DNA of 64,000 nucleotides from Isoetes taiwanensis (taxonomy: Eukaryota > Streptophyta > Lycopodiopsida > Isoetales > Isoetaceae), in contig JAJEKV010000026.1 in the NCBI GenBank assembly GCA_021234155.1, positions 18,260,624-18,324,623 of the forward strand. The letters run 5' to 3'. The notes beneath the pieces were generated by a model. The model did no database searches. It was not told the DNA's origin and saw nothing but the letters and a program-made list of their open reading frames with translations. Shown here piece after piece: positions 15,301-28,910 of the stretch (its first letter is position 1; each line of letters opens with the position of its first letter). The position numbers and the translations under genes were made by a program.

Positions 15301-18300
15301 TGGGTGTGGCCGAGATGGATTAGGAATCCAGCGGCAAAAATCAGAATTTATTTTCGCACAATGCATTAATTGGCGAATTTATGAATGTCTTGCCATCGCA
15401 AAGCCCCCCGACTTCTACTTGCCACATCGGGAGGAGGACATGCCCAAACTCGCCCGCCAGTTCCCTTGTTCGTGATTCTCGGCTGCAGCTTTCTCGGCCA
15501 GGTCCCAAGTGCAAATGCACCAAGTCTCGCCCCCAAAACGCAAACCCTTCTAGAACCCGGGCAACCCCTGTGGTTTACGCTTTGAGGCTCTCTCCTGTCG
15601 ATTCGGCGGGACCTTGGCGCCGGACTTGACGCGGGAGTGGGGGGTGTTGACGCTGCAGCACGGACCCTAAAATCCCCCTAAGCCGCTTGCCCCGAATTTC
15701 CTCTCCCCAAGGCCCCGGGACTGACGGGCCACATCCCTCTCCGAATCGCGATTTGGCTCGCCAATGGACTCGTGAACGCCGACATTGCCCCGGGGACCAA
15801 GTTCCGCGGGCCGTAAGACCACCCACCTCCAAGAAGCGCCAAAGTAGCTCACTTCCATCACACTCGTAGTCAATTGGCCTAGGATGTGGATGCGGATACC
15901 GCCGTGGAGGGGCGGAGTGTTTCTTTTCTTTTGCAAAACCGACCTTGTAACTTGCTTCCTAGGGTAATTTCACCATTCCTCGGACGATTTGGCAGTGGTC
16001 GATTTTCCATTCCGAGCCTCCCTGCGTGCCCAAACGACAAGACATCATGGGTTTCTACAAGGCCGACACTCAGACGCCGGGTTTGACAAGTTCTCCCTGA
16101 CCGACTGGAATCTTTTGGGCCTTCCCAAGAGGGGCCCCTTGGGGAGGATCCAACTGGCCGGATAGGGGAACCGGGCCCGGAGGGTGGTCATTAGCGCAGC
16201 CCTCGAGAGAGCCGCCAGAAGGGCTGCCTCGAACTTTTTTGATCCCGCCTCTTGGGGTCCGGACTCTCCCTCTTGTGAGGGATCCCCGCAAGGTCCTGGC
16301 CTCGCTTGACTTGGGGAAGGGTGCCGCCCGGGTTGCCCCGCAGAACGGGCTGCCCCGACCGCTCTAATGCTAACCCTTTGACCTAGACCTTCTCCTAAAA
16401 ATTTCAAAATTGGGTGTGTGGCCGAGATGGATTAGGAATCCACCGGGCAAAAAAATCAGAATTTATTTTCGCATAAATGCATTAATTGCTAATTTATGAA
16501 TGTCTTGCCACCGCAAAAGCTTCCGACTTCTACTCTGCCACATCGGAGGAGGACATGCCCAAACTTTGCCCGCCAGGCCCCTTTGTCCGTGATTCTCGGG
16601 CTGTAGCTTCCGCCGTGTCCCAAGTGCAATGCACTCAAGTCTCGCCCCCAAAATGCAAACCCTTCTAGAACCCGCAACCCACGTGGTTTACGCTTTGGAG
16701 GCCCCTCCTTGTCGATTCGGCCGGGACCTTGCGCCGCGGACTTGACGTGGGAGTGGGGGTGTTGACGCTGCAGCATGGACCCTAAAATCCCCCCGAAGCC
16801 GCTTGCCCTCACTTCCTCTCCCCAAGGCCCTCGGGACGGACGCAACCTCCCTCTCTCCTCGAACCGCGATTTGGCTCGCCAATGGACTCGTGAACGCCGA
16901 CATTGCCCTGGGGACCAAGGTCCGTGGCCAGAAGACCACCACCTCCAAGAAGCTTTTCAAAGTAGCTCACTTCCATCACACTCAGAGTCAATTGGCCTAG
17001 GATGTGGATGGATACCGGCCGTGGAGGGCGGAGTGTTTCTTTTTCTTTTGCAAAACCGACCTTGTAACTTGGTCCCTAGGGTAATTTCGCCATTCCTGAT
17101 GATTTGGTGGTCGACCGCCATTCCTCGAGCCTCCCTGTGTCCTAACGACAAGACATCATGCGTTTCTACAAGGTTTACCTCAGACGCCCCGCGGTTTGAC
17201 AAGTTCTCCGGACCGATCTGAATCTTTTGGGCCTTCCCAAAGAGGGGCCCCGAATGGAGGATCCAACGGCCGGATAGGGGAACCGGCCCGAGGGTGGTCA
17301 TTAGCGCAGCCCTGGGAGAGCCGCCGTGAAGGGCTGCCTCTTGAACTTTTTTGATCCCGCCTCTTGGGGTCCCGGACTCTCCCCTCTTGTGAGGGATCCC
17401 CCGCAAGGTCCCGCCTTGTTTGACTTGGGGAAGGGTGCCACTCGGCTGTCCCGCAACCGCTGCCCCGACCGCTCTAATGCTAACCCTTTGATCTAGACCT
17501 TCTCCTAAAATTTCAAAATTGGGCTGTAGGCCGGAGATGGATTAGGAATCCAGCTGGCAAAAATCAGAATTTATTTTCGCATAATGCATTAATTGCGAAT
17601 TTATGAATGTCTTGCCATCGCAAAGCTACCGACTTCTACTTGCCACATCGGGAGGAGGACAGGTCCAAACTCGTCCGGGTTCCCTTGCTCCGTGATTCTG
17701 GCGCACTTTTCCGCCAGGTTCCAAGTGCAACAGACAAGTCTCGCCCCCAAAACGCAAACCCTTCTAGAACCTCGCAACCCACGTGGTTTACGCTTTGGAG
17801 GCCTCTCCTTGTCGATTCGCCGGACCTTGCGCCGCGGACTTGACGTGGAGTGGGGTGTTGACGCCAGAGCACGGACCCTAAAATCCCCCGAAGCCGCTTG
17901 CCCCCACTTCCTCTCCCCAAGGCCCTCGGGACGGACGGGCTTACCTCCCTCTCCGAATCGCTGATTTGGCTGTGCCAATGGACTCCGTGAACGCCGACAT
18001 TGCCCCGGGACCAAGTTCCGCGGGCCTTAAGACCACCCGACCTCCAAGAAGCGCCAAAGTAGCTCACTTCCATCACACTCGTGAAGTCAATTGGCCTAGG
18101 ATGTGGATGGATACCGCCGAGGGAGGGCGTGGAGTGTTTCTTTTCTTTGCAAAACCGACCTTGTAACTTGCTCCCTAGGGTAATTTCGCCATTCTCGACG
18201 CATTTGGCAGTGGTCGATTTGCCATTCGAGCCTCCCCTGCGTCTCGAACGACAAGACATCGGGGGTTTCTACAAGGTCAACTCGTGACGCCTTCCCGCTG

Positions 18301-21300
18301 TTTGACAAGTTCTCCTGACCGATCCGAATCGCTTTGGGCCTTCCCAAGAGGGGCCCCTTAACGGAGGATCCAACGGCCGGATAGGGGAACCGCCCGGAGG
18401 GTGGTCATTGGGGCAGCCCCCTCGGGAGCCGCCAGAAGGGCTGCCTCGAACTTTTTGATCCCGCCTCTTGGGGTCCCGGACTCTCCCCTCTTGTGAGGGA
18501 TCCCCGCAAGGTCCCCGCCTCGCTTGACTTGGGAAGGGGTGCCACGGCTGTTCCCCGCAACGGGCTGCCCCGGACCGCTCTAATGCTAACCCTTTGACCT
18601 AGACCTTCTCCTCAAAAATTTCAAAATTGGGTCAGGCTGGAGATGGATTAGGAATCCAGCTGGCAAAAAATCAGAATTTATTTTCGTGACAATGCATTAA
18701 TTGCTAATTTATGAATGTCTTGCCATCAGAAAAGCCCTCGACTTCTACTTGCCACATCGGGAGGAGGACATGCCCAAACCGCCCTGGCCGGGCCCCCTTG
18801 TTCAGATTCTCGGCCAGAAATTTTCGGGCCAGTCCCAAGTGCAACAGACCAAGTCTCGGCCCCCAAAATGCAAACCCTTCTAGAACCCGCAACCCACTGT
18901 GGTTTACGTTTTGGAGGCCCTCTCCTTGTCGATTCGGCCGGACCTTTTGCGCGCGGACTTGACGGGAGGGGGGTGTTGACGCCGTGAGCATGGACCCTAA
19001 AATCCCCCCGAAGCCGCTTGCCCCTGAATTTCCTCCCCAAGGCCCCCGGGACGGACGCAACCTCCCCTCTCCTAATCGCTGATTTGGCTCTCGCCAATGG
19101 ACTCGTGAACGCCGACATTGCCCTCGGGACCAAGGTCCGCGGGCCGAAGACCACCCGACCTCCAAGAAGCCAAAGTAGCTCACTTCCATCACACTCGTAG
19201 AGTCAATTGGCCTAGGATGTGGATGCTGGATACCGGCCGTGGAGGGCGGAGTGTTTCTTTTCTTTGCAAAACCGACCTTATAACTTGGTCCCTAGGGTAA
19301 TTTCGCCATTCCGATGATTTGGCAGGGTCGATTTGCCATTCCGAGCCTCCTGCGTCTCGAACGACAAGACACTGCGGTTTCTACAAGGCCAACCTCGTGA
19401 CGCCCAAGGTTTGACAAGTTCTCCGGACCGATCCTGGAATCCTTTGGGCCTTCCCAAGAGGGGCCCCCGAAACGGAGGATCCAACGGGTCGGATAGGGGG
19501 AACCGGGCCCAGAGGGTGGTCATTAGTGTGCACGGGAGCCGCCAGAAGGGCTGCCTCGAACTTTTTGGATCCCGCCTCTTGGGGTCCCGGACTCTCCCCT
19601 CTTGTGAGGGATCCCCGCAAGGTCCCCGGGCCTCGCTTGACTTGGGAAGGGTGCCAGCTCTGGCTGTCCCCGCAATCCGGGCTGCCCCGACCGCTCTAAT
19701 GCTAACCCTTTGACCTAGACCTTCTCCTAAAATTTCAAAATTGGGTCTGTAGGCCGGAGATGGATTAGGAATCCAAACCGGCAAAAAATCAGAATTTATT
19801 TTCGCACAATGCATTAATTGCTAATTTATGAATGTCTTGCCATCCGCAGTACTCGACTTCTACTTGCCACATCGGGAGGAGGACATGCCCAAACTTTGCC
19901 CGCCGGGCCCTTGTTCGTGATTCTCGGCAAGCACCTTCGGCCAGTCCCAAGTGCAATGCACCAAGTCTCGCCCCCAAAATGCAAACCCTTCTAGAACCCG
20001 GGCAACCCACGTGGTTTACGTTTTGGAGGCCCTCTCCTGTCGATTCGGCCGGGACCTTGCGCCGCGGACTTGACGCGGGAGTGGGGGTGTTGACGCCAGA
20101 GCATGGACCCTAAAATCCCCCCGGAAGCTGCTTGCCCCGAATTTCCTCTCCCCAAGGCCCTCGGGACGGACGGGCAACCTCCCCTCTCCTGAATCGCTGA
20201 TTTGGCTCGCTTAATGGACTCGAACGCCGACATTGCCCTCGGGACCAAGGTCCGCGGGCAGAAGACCACCCGACCTCCAAGAAGCGCCAAAGTAGCTCAC
20301 TTCCATCACACTCGTAGTCAATTGGCCTAGGATGTTGATGCTGGATACCGCCGTGGAGGGCGGAGTGTTTCTTTCTTTGCAAAACCGACCTTATAACTTG
20401 GTCCCTAGGTAATTTCGCCATTCCCGATGATTTGGCAGGGTCGACCGCCATTCCAGAGCCTCCCTGCGTCTCGAACGACAAGACATCATGCGGTTTCTAC
20501 AAGGAATCTTTTGGACAAGTTCTCCGGACCGATCTGGAATCCTTTGGGCCTTCCCAAGAGGGGCCTCCGAACGGAGGATCCAACTGGCCGGATAGGGGAA
20601 CCGGGCCCGGGAGGGTGGTCATTAGCGCAGCCCCCGGGAGCGCCGCCAGAAGGGCTGCCTCGTGAACTTTTTTGATCCCGCCTCTTGGGGTCCGGACTCT
20701 CCCCTCTTGTGAGGGATCCCCGCAAGGTCCCCGGCCTCTTTTGACTTGGGGAAGGGTGCCAGCGGTTGCCCCCGCGAATCCGCTGCCCCGACCGCTCTAA
20801 TGCTAACCCTTTGACCTAGACCTTCTCCTAAAAAATTTCAAAATTGGGCTGTGTGCTGGAGATGGATTAGGAATCCACCGGCAAAAATCAGAATTTATTT
20901 TCGTGACAATGCATTAATTGCGAATTTATGAATGTCTTGCCACCGCAAGTTTTTCCGACTTCTACTTTGCCACATCGGGAGGAGGACAGGCCCAAACTCG
21001 GCCCGGCCAGCCCCTGCTCCAGATTCTCGCTGCGCCTTCTCGCCGTGTTCCAGTGCAACAGACCAAGTCCCCGCCCCCAAAACGCAAACCCTTCTAGAAC
21101 CCGCAACCCACAGTGGTTTACGCTTTGAGGCCCTCTCCTTGTCGATTCGGCCGGACCTTGGCATACCGTGACTTGACGCGGGAGTGGGGGTGTTGACGCC
21201 AGAGCACGGATCCTAAAATCCCCCGGAAGCCGCTGCCCTGAATTTCCTCTCCCCAAGGCCCCTGGGACGGACGGGCGACTTCCCTCTCCGGAATCGCGAT

Positions 21301-21724
21301 TTGGCTGTGCCAATGGACTCTTTAACGCCGACATTGCCCCGGGGACCAAGTCCGCAATGGGTAAGACCACCCGACCTCCAAGAAGCTTCAAAGTAGCTCA
21401 CTTCCATCACACCTCGTGAGTCAATTGGCCTAGGATGTGGGATGCGGATACCGCCGCGGGAGGGCGGAGTGTTTCTTTCTTTTGCAAAACCGACCTTGTA
21501 ACTTGCTCCCTAGGGTAATTTCGCCATTCTCGACGATTTTGGTGGTCGACCGCCATTCCGAAGCTTCCTGCGTCTCGAACGACAAGACACCATGGGTTTC
21601 TACAAGGTCTAACCTCGTGACGCTTCCGGTTTGACAAGTTCTCCGACCGACCGAATCTTTTGGGCCTTCCCCAAGAGGGGCCCCCGAATCCGGAGGATCC
21701 AACGGCCGGATAGGGGAACCGGCC
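6345..21724. repeat. Tandem satellite, about 14 units of about 1.1 kb
   Basis: The words 'gaatttatgaatgtcttgcc' and 'acttctacttgccacatcgg' recur in direct orientation. The second begins near 6349, 7427, 8576, 9681, 10807, 11962, 13172, 14297, 15412, 16528, 17632, 18747, 19858 and 20958. Spacing is mostly 1.10-1.13 kb, with one unit of about 1.2 kb. The array stops abruptly near 21724 inside a unit. Units are GC-rich and differ mainly by small indels in G/C runs plus scattered substitutions. The first unit is the most diverged. All apparent ORFs here change frame from unit to unit, so I do not call the satellite protein-coding. Its origin (satellite, amplified transposon piece or spacer) is unknown. 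Confidence 0.95.
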
Positions 21725-22560
21725 CTATCAAACATGACGCCGCTTATAACAAAATACGCCGCGATGCTTAACGATACAAAGAACGCTAAAAACTCATTTC
21801 TTAGTTGGGTGAACATCGCTGGTCTTCGCCGCCTTTAAATTGGTCCCTGTGGCAATGTCGACGCCTTGAGTCCATTGGCAGAGACGAATCGCAGTTCCGA
21901 TAGGTGTACATGTTTGATACTGGGGCATGTTTGAGCCTAGACAATGCTTGAGCCTAAGAGGCTTGTTTGAACCTAGGTGGCATGTTCGACCCTAAAGGAA
22001 ATGCAACGCCTACACGCTCAACGCCCTGTAGGCTCCTCATGCTTCACTCTATGTATTTGGAGTTGTTCACCCTACAAAATACCATTATTATTATCTGTTT
22101 GAAAGGTAGAGCAGTTGATCCACAATGTAAAGCTAGTGGATAGCATCAAATTAAGCAATGATCAAGGTTAACTTGGTGGTGGCAATTTGGTTTAAGGTTA
22201 GAGAAAATCTAAGTAACTAAGATACCATTGAAGACTCTTTTTGACGAAGTTGAAATCCAAATCCTTACCAAAGATTTGAGTGCTTGTGCAAACCGTTTAT
22301 TGGCCTCCATGTCATTGTGGCAACATGTCATTGTGACATCATGTGTTGTATTTTTTTTTCTACTTTATGTGGCATATATTTGATCTTCTATTGGAGCCTA
22401 GGTGGCATGTTCTAGTCTAGAGGCAATGCTTGAGCCTATGTGGCTTCTTTTTGAGCCCATGTTCCACCCGTTCTTTATTCCTCCCATATAATGTATACCA
22501 AAAGGGGGGGGGGAGGAAAAAGAATTGAATTGAATGGGTTTTTATTGCACACTAAGACCA
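21725..22560. other. Spacer with short diverged direct repeats
   Basis: No gene is visible. Variants of 'gagcctaggtggcatgtt' occur around 21923-22000 and again around 22395-22450, suggesting a small old duplication. A run of ten G lies near 22505. The sequence then passes into the C-terminal remains of the CACTA transposase on the minus strand. Confidence 0.45.
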
Positions 22561-22628
22561 ATAGACATAGCCTATCGGAAGGATTGCACCGAGGAGGATA
22601 TAGAATTTAATGATCGCTCCTCTAGATG

Positions 22629-25600
22629 CTAACTAGGAGTCGCCATTGTTAGCATTGCCAACATTTGTATTAAAATGCCCAAGTACATCTCGTATTTCGT
22701 GGAATTGCTCGGTGTAAGATGCCGCATGAGAGCTGGTGGTCCAACCTCTTGATGCTCGCTTTTCCCGTGAGTTTGAATGCCTTGATCCGCCGTGAGGGCT
22801 CTTCGTGACGCTATTGACTCCTCTAGCACAACACCTTGGAATATTGGCGCCCCCTGTAGTTTGTATGATAAACCACCATGTTGGGTCTTGTCGATCGCAG
22901 AAAAAAAAATCTGGTCAAAGAAGCCGGACGTGAGATTGATATTGATGGTCTAAATTTTGAAGTGGATATGTGTATGTGTGTACTGCTCACGCTTGTCCGA
23001 AGGACAAGCCGCCTCACTACCGTGGTACATCTTGCTAGAGTTGACAAATGAAAAAAGCCACTTGTTCTATCATACTTTACTGTAGGCCTGGCCCCCCTTA
23101 ATTGAAGGTCAAACCAATCGACATCGAATATGAAGGTCTTAAAATTGCCACCAACATCCACCTCCATTATAGTCTTTAGCCTCCTGACCCAATCATGTGT
23201 GGCTTCCCCGATGATTACGACGGCAACACCGGATTGAAACTCCATCGTGAATGATGCCATGACCGCTAATCACAAGTCTTCCCGTGTATGTCAAGAGAAC
23301 TCACACGATAGTGGGTCCCATGCCACCATATCGAGGGAGTAAGATATATACCGCCAAAAGCACCATTAATGTCAATAGATACAATAACATCAAAAGAAAA
23401 TACTCGATTTCGACATCAACATAATTTGTTGCAACTACCTTTTTCATGACATCTTGTGCGTATGCCCATTCCGTAGCTGTAATATACTCCCCCTTGTAAT
23501 ATGCATCGATCAAAGCCTGTAATACCCATTCTCTTTCCATCTTGTCCGGCAAGGGTTCATATCCATCAGGGTACGGGGCTCGTCTATTATGTCGTCTCCA
23601 TTCATGCCTCTTCTCTTCCATTTCTTCCTTTGCGTTCTCATAACGAGCAATCCATTTTGCCGTTGGTGCCGAATTGTAAAGAAGAAATTGATTAACCTTA
23701 ATGATCATATCAGGCGGAAATGACTTCTGCATACCATTGCCTTCTACCACTACCCCCACAATCTTCTCGTCCCCTTCATCACTCCATAAGCGAGGTGCAT
23801 CTGGATGTACCTACTGGAAATATATTCTGGCCATATAGAAAAGTGATTCTTTCGCCAAGCCATCCCTCGCCATACTACCTTCGGGGACGTGCTCTTTGAC
23901 GCACCATATCCTTCAATACCTTCATAAACCTTTCCAAGAAAAACATCCATCTCGCATGTGCGTTCATGAAGCTCCACTTCCTCAATAAGATGTACCAAAA
24001 GATGGGTTTGACTGTCAAGAAAGCTCGTAGGAAACTCCTTCTCCAACAAGCAACATGCCTCTGCCATTTTCACTTTCATCTCTTCAATTTTGTCTTTCGG
24101 TATAGTTTTTTTACACATCCACCTATGAGGTCCAAAAAAAAAAAAAAAAAAAAAAAACACAAAAAACTTAGCCACAAATAAAATAGACGGGGGACCACTA
24201 AATCAACATGGTTTGATAGGGCACTTATTGCCTCCAATGGTCCCTTGTCTAAAACTCCCCTAAAGGTCAGGGGCATGAAGAACTGCATGATCCAAACACC
24301 AAATATAAGTTATGGGTTACATAAATAGTAGTGCATATATGTGGACTTCAATTGCTTACATGCAAGAACTTATGCCTACCATGGACTTTAAACCAAACCA
24401 ACTCCCCAAGACTTGTGAATGCGGTTCTAATGATTGCATATAACCAGTTGGTGTTATAAGGGCCCTTAAATCATCATAAATAGCTCGATGGTCAGCCCTA
24501 GCAATAACCCATTTTGCCGGAGGAAGTGGTTGCCCTTCACCTCGGATCCATGCCTCTTTCTTTGTATTACTTACCTTAAGGTCCATCCTGGCATTTGTTG
24601 TGTCTTTTTGACCAAATACATGCTTCCATAAAGAGTTTCCCCACGCTCTTGAAGATATGCATCGGGTCTAAAAGGTGTTGAATCAATAGGTCGGTCCAAT
24701 ATGGTAGTCTATAAAAATGTACTTCCTTTTCATATTGGCGTAAAGACTTCCTCCTCTGCGGCTTCCTCGCCACCAATCGTGATAATTCCTCATCCTCACT
24801 GCCTAGGTCGGCTACTTACGACCTCCTCAACAAGCAGTGCCCCCATGGATTTCCTTGGCGGATTTTCCCCTCTTCCTTCTTATCCCAACGCCACCCCATG
24901 CTTGGTGGTTCTCAGATAGTCTACAAGCTGCCACCGAATTGTGCACACCGCTTTTCTCAAGGGGTGCGTGGAGTGGCAAATACTTCCTAAAACCCTCGTG
25001 ATACTACTTTCTTCAGATGCTTAGAGGACGGTGCTGCAACTTTTTCCCACATATCATGCAAGGGAAGTGCCCCGATGTCTTAAACCTGTAACACTTCGGC
25101 AAGCCCGTGAAAGTCATGCATAGTCCACAATAGTATACCTCTAAGATTAAAAACGCCATTTTTATGTGCATCGTGAGACCTGAATAACGTGTTCCACAAA
25201 GGGAGAACTCATCCACAATTATTCTTAGGTACACATCTAAATTACTTGGTTTTTCTTCCCGTGTATCAATAAAGTCATCATAATGTGCCCACTCTTCATC
25301 AACAACCATGGGGTATGTTATAGTTCACTATCATCATCGGCCATGTAGACCATGCAACGATTGTGTACCATATGGGTTTACGCCATCGGTGGCCGTGCCC
25401 AAACGCACGCTACGTGGTTCTTTTTCCAAAGTCGCCATGTCGATCGACATGCTTCCAAGCCGCACTGCCGATCGGGACTCGCGATCACATCATCACTAGA
25501 TGCATGTCTAGGCGCGGAAGTCCATTAGGCTAGCCAATGTCTTGCAACGGAACATCAACTTTAACCTATAGAATAAATTATAGGCAACATATAAGTACCA

Positions 25601-26415
25601 AAAATAAGTGAATTTACAACTATTTGTAAGAAGTGGTGATGCATATACCTTGGGATTATTGGAAAGTGTCGAATAACCTTCCGAGGTACCGTTTTTCCCT
25701 TTTAGGTCATTCCCTCAGATCTCGGTTCATTACATACGAGACAATGAGTGGACTTCTCATGCTCTAACAGGGGATAAAAGATCATACAATCATTTGGACA
25801 TGCATGTATGACTTTATAACCAAGGCGGTCGCTTGAATCATTTTCTTAACTTGAGATCCGTCGGTAGGCATATTGTTCTTCTCACGGAAGGATCTTTCGT
25901 GCAATAACCCGCGATCTAAGAGTGGTAAGATAAAAGATGGAGATGGTGGTAAGATAGAAAGACTTGATAAGTATGTCACCTCAATAGAGCAGTAGACACT
26001 TGCATTGCTCCACTTGAACTTGGTTTGGAGATTGAGAATTAGGTGCACGCCGACAAACGAGAGGTTCGAGACGCAAAGAAATAACTGCGTTTCGCTTGAT
26101 AACAATAGGGTCATCGTCAAGTCACGACCGATCCTCAAGGGTATCCCACATCTTCTACCATATTCTCTCCACCACCATCCCGACATCATCTAAATCAATA
26201 TCGATAATTCTTGAAGAGTGCAACATATCGAGCATCGGCTCGTCACAAAAGACTTCGCTCTCGGGTTCATCAATAGTTTCATCCTCTTCATATTGATCGT
26301 GATGCAATATCTTCATATTGGTGCGCCTCGGCATGAAATTCACGACGATAGGTTTCCCTTTGCCTCGTAACTTAGAACTAATGGATCGGGATGGAGACCG
26401 CCTCAATGAGTTCAT
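22629..26415 (-). pseudogene. CACTA (En/Spm) transposon TNP2-type transposase, decayed
   Basis: Read on the minus strand, several adjoining frames match successive parts of a plant TNP2 transposase. Near 26.0-25.8 kb is the block around 'NNMPTDGSQVKKMIQA'. Near 25.3-25.0 kb is the 'NLDVYL...VDEF' block ending in 'FPCMICGK'. Near 24.78-24.58 kb is 'LPYWTDLLIQHLLDPMHI', the usual LPYW..L..HNLDVMHIE block. Near 24.4-23.8 kb is a DUF4218-like part ('FMPLTFRGVLDKGPLEAISA' then 'HLLVHLIEEVELHERTCEMD'). Near 23.75-22.82 kb is a DUF4216-like part ('FDVDWFDLQLRG'). Frameshifts, stops and an A-run of about 23 near 24140 break it. I could not place CACTA ends, so element boundaries are open. Confidence 0.8.
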
Positions 26416-27685
26416 TAAACAGAGTAACGATATTAACCATCATGTCAAAAAGTAATAAGTATAAAATACATACAACCATTTGCATAGACTCACTAATGAC
26501 AAAAACATATTTAAAAAAAAATCCTCTTTATTCCTTTTTTTAGTACAACAATACTATTGTTCCATCTCAAATGGGAGAGGTCTATCATAGCGATAGTTGA
26601 TGAATAACTCATCTCCAATGTTTATGCTTTTAATAGCACACACCATGATATATCCGCTTTTACATATCTTGTAAAAAATCTTCCTCCCCTCCTTGACACT
26701 CTAAAAATTCACAATTGCATCGCTCACGGTTGTCAATAGAACTGTTGATGAACCCTGCAATATTGCCATGAACCCCTGGCCGACCATCAATAAACTTCAA
26801 CTCCTCATCACATGCCCCTACACAGCCTATCGACGCAAAGATTGGAATTCATTCCATAAATCCTCATAAGCCAAGCATATTTAGTCAAAGTTTGCCAAGT
26901 TTTCCAATCGCATTTTTCGGGACCACGCATATGGCATTAATGGAATGTGGGTTTCTCGCCCACTTCTATATGCGTCTTGGAGATAAGGTCGAATCCAAAC
27001 GGACAAATGCGGCTCCGCATAATGATGTATCTTCTTCCCCAATAAGCAAATTCTTGATCCATAGGGATAGGTAAGTCTCACCGGTTACAAGCCAAATATC
27101 TTATGTGCCTAACAAAGGGTCGGACTAATCTTTGCAATTCTTCAGAATTTCAATTTCGAGGCGGTGAGGCCAAGCCGTTCTTGGGAAATGTGCGACACAT
27201 GCAATGTTCTCATGATTGTAGCCCTTCGTGTTTTTCACGCAGGGGAACACTCGGCGTTGAGCGGCACCCATCCACATTATTGATGAATCGGTTATCGCCG
27301 GTTTCATATGTCTCTATGGACAACATTAAACCAAAATTCACATCTAGTTTGGAGGAGACATCAGCATCATCTACCTACGTATTTAGATATCATAAACATC
27401 TTGAATATATACTTGAACTGGGAGAGATACTCTTAAAAAAAAAAAAAAAAATAATAATTGTATACCAACCCGATATCCATGACGAAAGCATCGATCTGGT
27501 GGGTTGTTCAAATGTACCAAATCTTATCGATGGTCTTCAACAACCGTTCTAAGTCGTCTCTTCAGCCCCATACATCTTTTACAATCGCGAAACTATTTTG
27601 TCCCTCCGCCAATTACAAAAGGTAAGTACTATATACCGCGACAATAGTTTGAACGGCCGTGGATAGATACAATATGGTAGTATAA
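26416..27685. other. Upstream flank of the CACTA relic, no recognised gene
   Basis: Probably more decayed transposon sequence, because it lies on the 5' side of the TNP2 relic. Open frames of 60-150 codons exist, but none shows a motif I recognise. An A-rich tract of about 16 sits near 27436-27451. Confidence 0.4.
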
Positions 27686-27686
27686 A

Positions 27687-27725
27687 CCCTAAACCCTAAA
27701 CCCTAAACCCTAAAAAACCCTAAAT
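27687..27725. repeat. Interstitial telomere-like repeat (CCCTAAA)n
   Basis: Four consecutive CCCTAAA heptamers are followed by an imperfect fifth (CCCTAAAAAACCCTAAATCC). This is the Arabidopsis-type plant telomere motif in short interstitial form. Such short tracts are also common in plant promoters (telo boxes), so it need not mark an old chromosome end. Confidence 0.85.
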
Positions 27726-27749
27726 CCAAAATGGGTAATTGGGCTCCGG

Positions 27750-28030
27750 ACACGTAGTCCTCTCCACTCAAGGTGAAGCCGACCATCCCGAAAGTACGAC
27801 ACCTTATATAAGTTTCAATTGCAATAAAGATCTTTTGAGACGTGCTAGCCCCGATACATAGAGAGTCCCTCCACTCAAGGTGAAGTCGACATATGACCTT
27901 GACTACGACACCTCAATTTTGTAATCTACATTGTACTTAGTAAGGTATGAAGGTGAGTTTGGGCTGGCACACCGTGGTCCTCTCCACTCAAGGTGGAGGC
28001 GGGTGTCCTTGACCAAAACACACTGCTTTT
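27750..28030. repeat. Three diverged copies of a 112-bp repeat
   Basis: The phrase 'cctctccactcaaggtg' (one copy has 'ccctccactcaaggtg') recurs near 27761, 27873 and 27984, about 111-112 bp apart. It is followed each time by a variant of 'aagccgac' and a 'gacacctt'-like word. No coding potential is seen. Confidence 0.7.
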
Positions 28031-28329
28031 TACTACTCGCAGACACGCCCTCTCCTAGTTTATATATGTCTAGGCTACTAAATACAAGAATCAGTCACTT
28101 ACATGTGACGGTTCCGCGATATCCAAGCCTCCCCGGTGGTAAGACATCATCAACTGTCTCCCGCCATCTCCAAAGGCCGATCATGCCGATGACCATGGCG
28201 ATCCATGTAGGGCAGCAACAAGTATAAGATATGGTTAAAAAGAAGAACACCAAAGGTGCTAGGCTGGAAGAGGAGCGAAAGAAAATAACAATGAAGGCCG
28301 AGAAAGAGTTGCTTATATAAAAATCTTTA

Positions 28330-28910
28330 ACGTCACATGCGACGCGGACGCCGCGGCCGACGATATTAACGGCCACCGCCCAGTCACATGCGACTGGCAA
28401 GACACGCGGGCAAATATGTACGCAGACGTGTCATAACGTTCTATACGCCACGCCGCATCACGGCGATAGTCAATCTGGTCAAAATCCGGATCACATGCGA
28501 CCGGCGTTACCGCATGGCAAAATACGCATCGACGTGTCATAACTTTTTCAGATGCCACGCCGCATGCTTAACGATATAGTCAACGGTCAAAATCCAGGTC
28601 ACATGCGACTGGCAAGATATCGGGCAAACATCGACGTGTCATACATTTCGTATGCCACGCCGCATGCTTAATGATAGTCAACGGTCAAAATCCAGGTCAC
28701 ATGCGACCTGGCAGTACATGTGGCAAATACGTACTGACATGTCATACGTTCTGTACGCCACGTCGCATGCGACGTATAGTCAATGGTCAAAATCCAGGTC
28801 ACATGCGACCTGGCAGTATACGTGGCAAATACGTACTGACGTGTCTTACGTTCTGTAATGTCACGTGACGTCGCATGCGACATCCACCTGGCGTGACATT
28901 TGTCGTGTAA
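28330..28910. repeat. Tandem repeat, about 103 bp, with CATGCGAC palindromes
   Basis: Four to five units contain 'gtcaaaatccaggtcacatg', then 'cgacctggca', a variable part, and 'gccacgccgcatgc'. Matching points recur at about 28447, 28554, 28653 and 28756. Each unit carries the inverted repeat CCAGGTC-acatgc-GACCTGG and a GCATGC palindrome. Related words reappear at 31.9-32.5 kb on the other side of the B3 gene. Confidence 0.8.

Noticed and set aside
6448-21816. Dozens of ORFs of 60-250 codons in the satellite
   Set aside because: They shift frame between units and have no domain; GC-rich tandem repeats give open frames by chance on both strands.
27687-27725. True chromosome end
   Set aside because: Only about five heptamers, with unrelated sequence on both sides.
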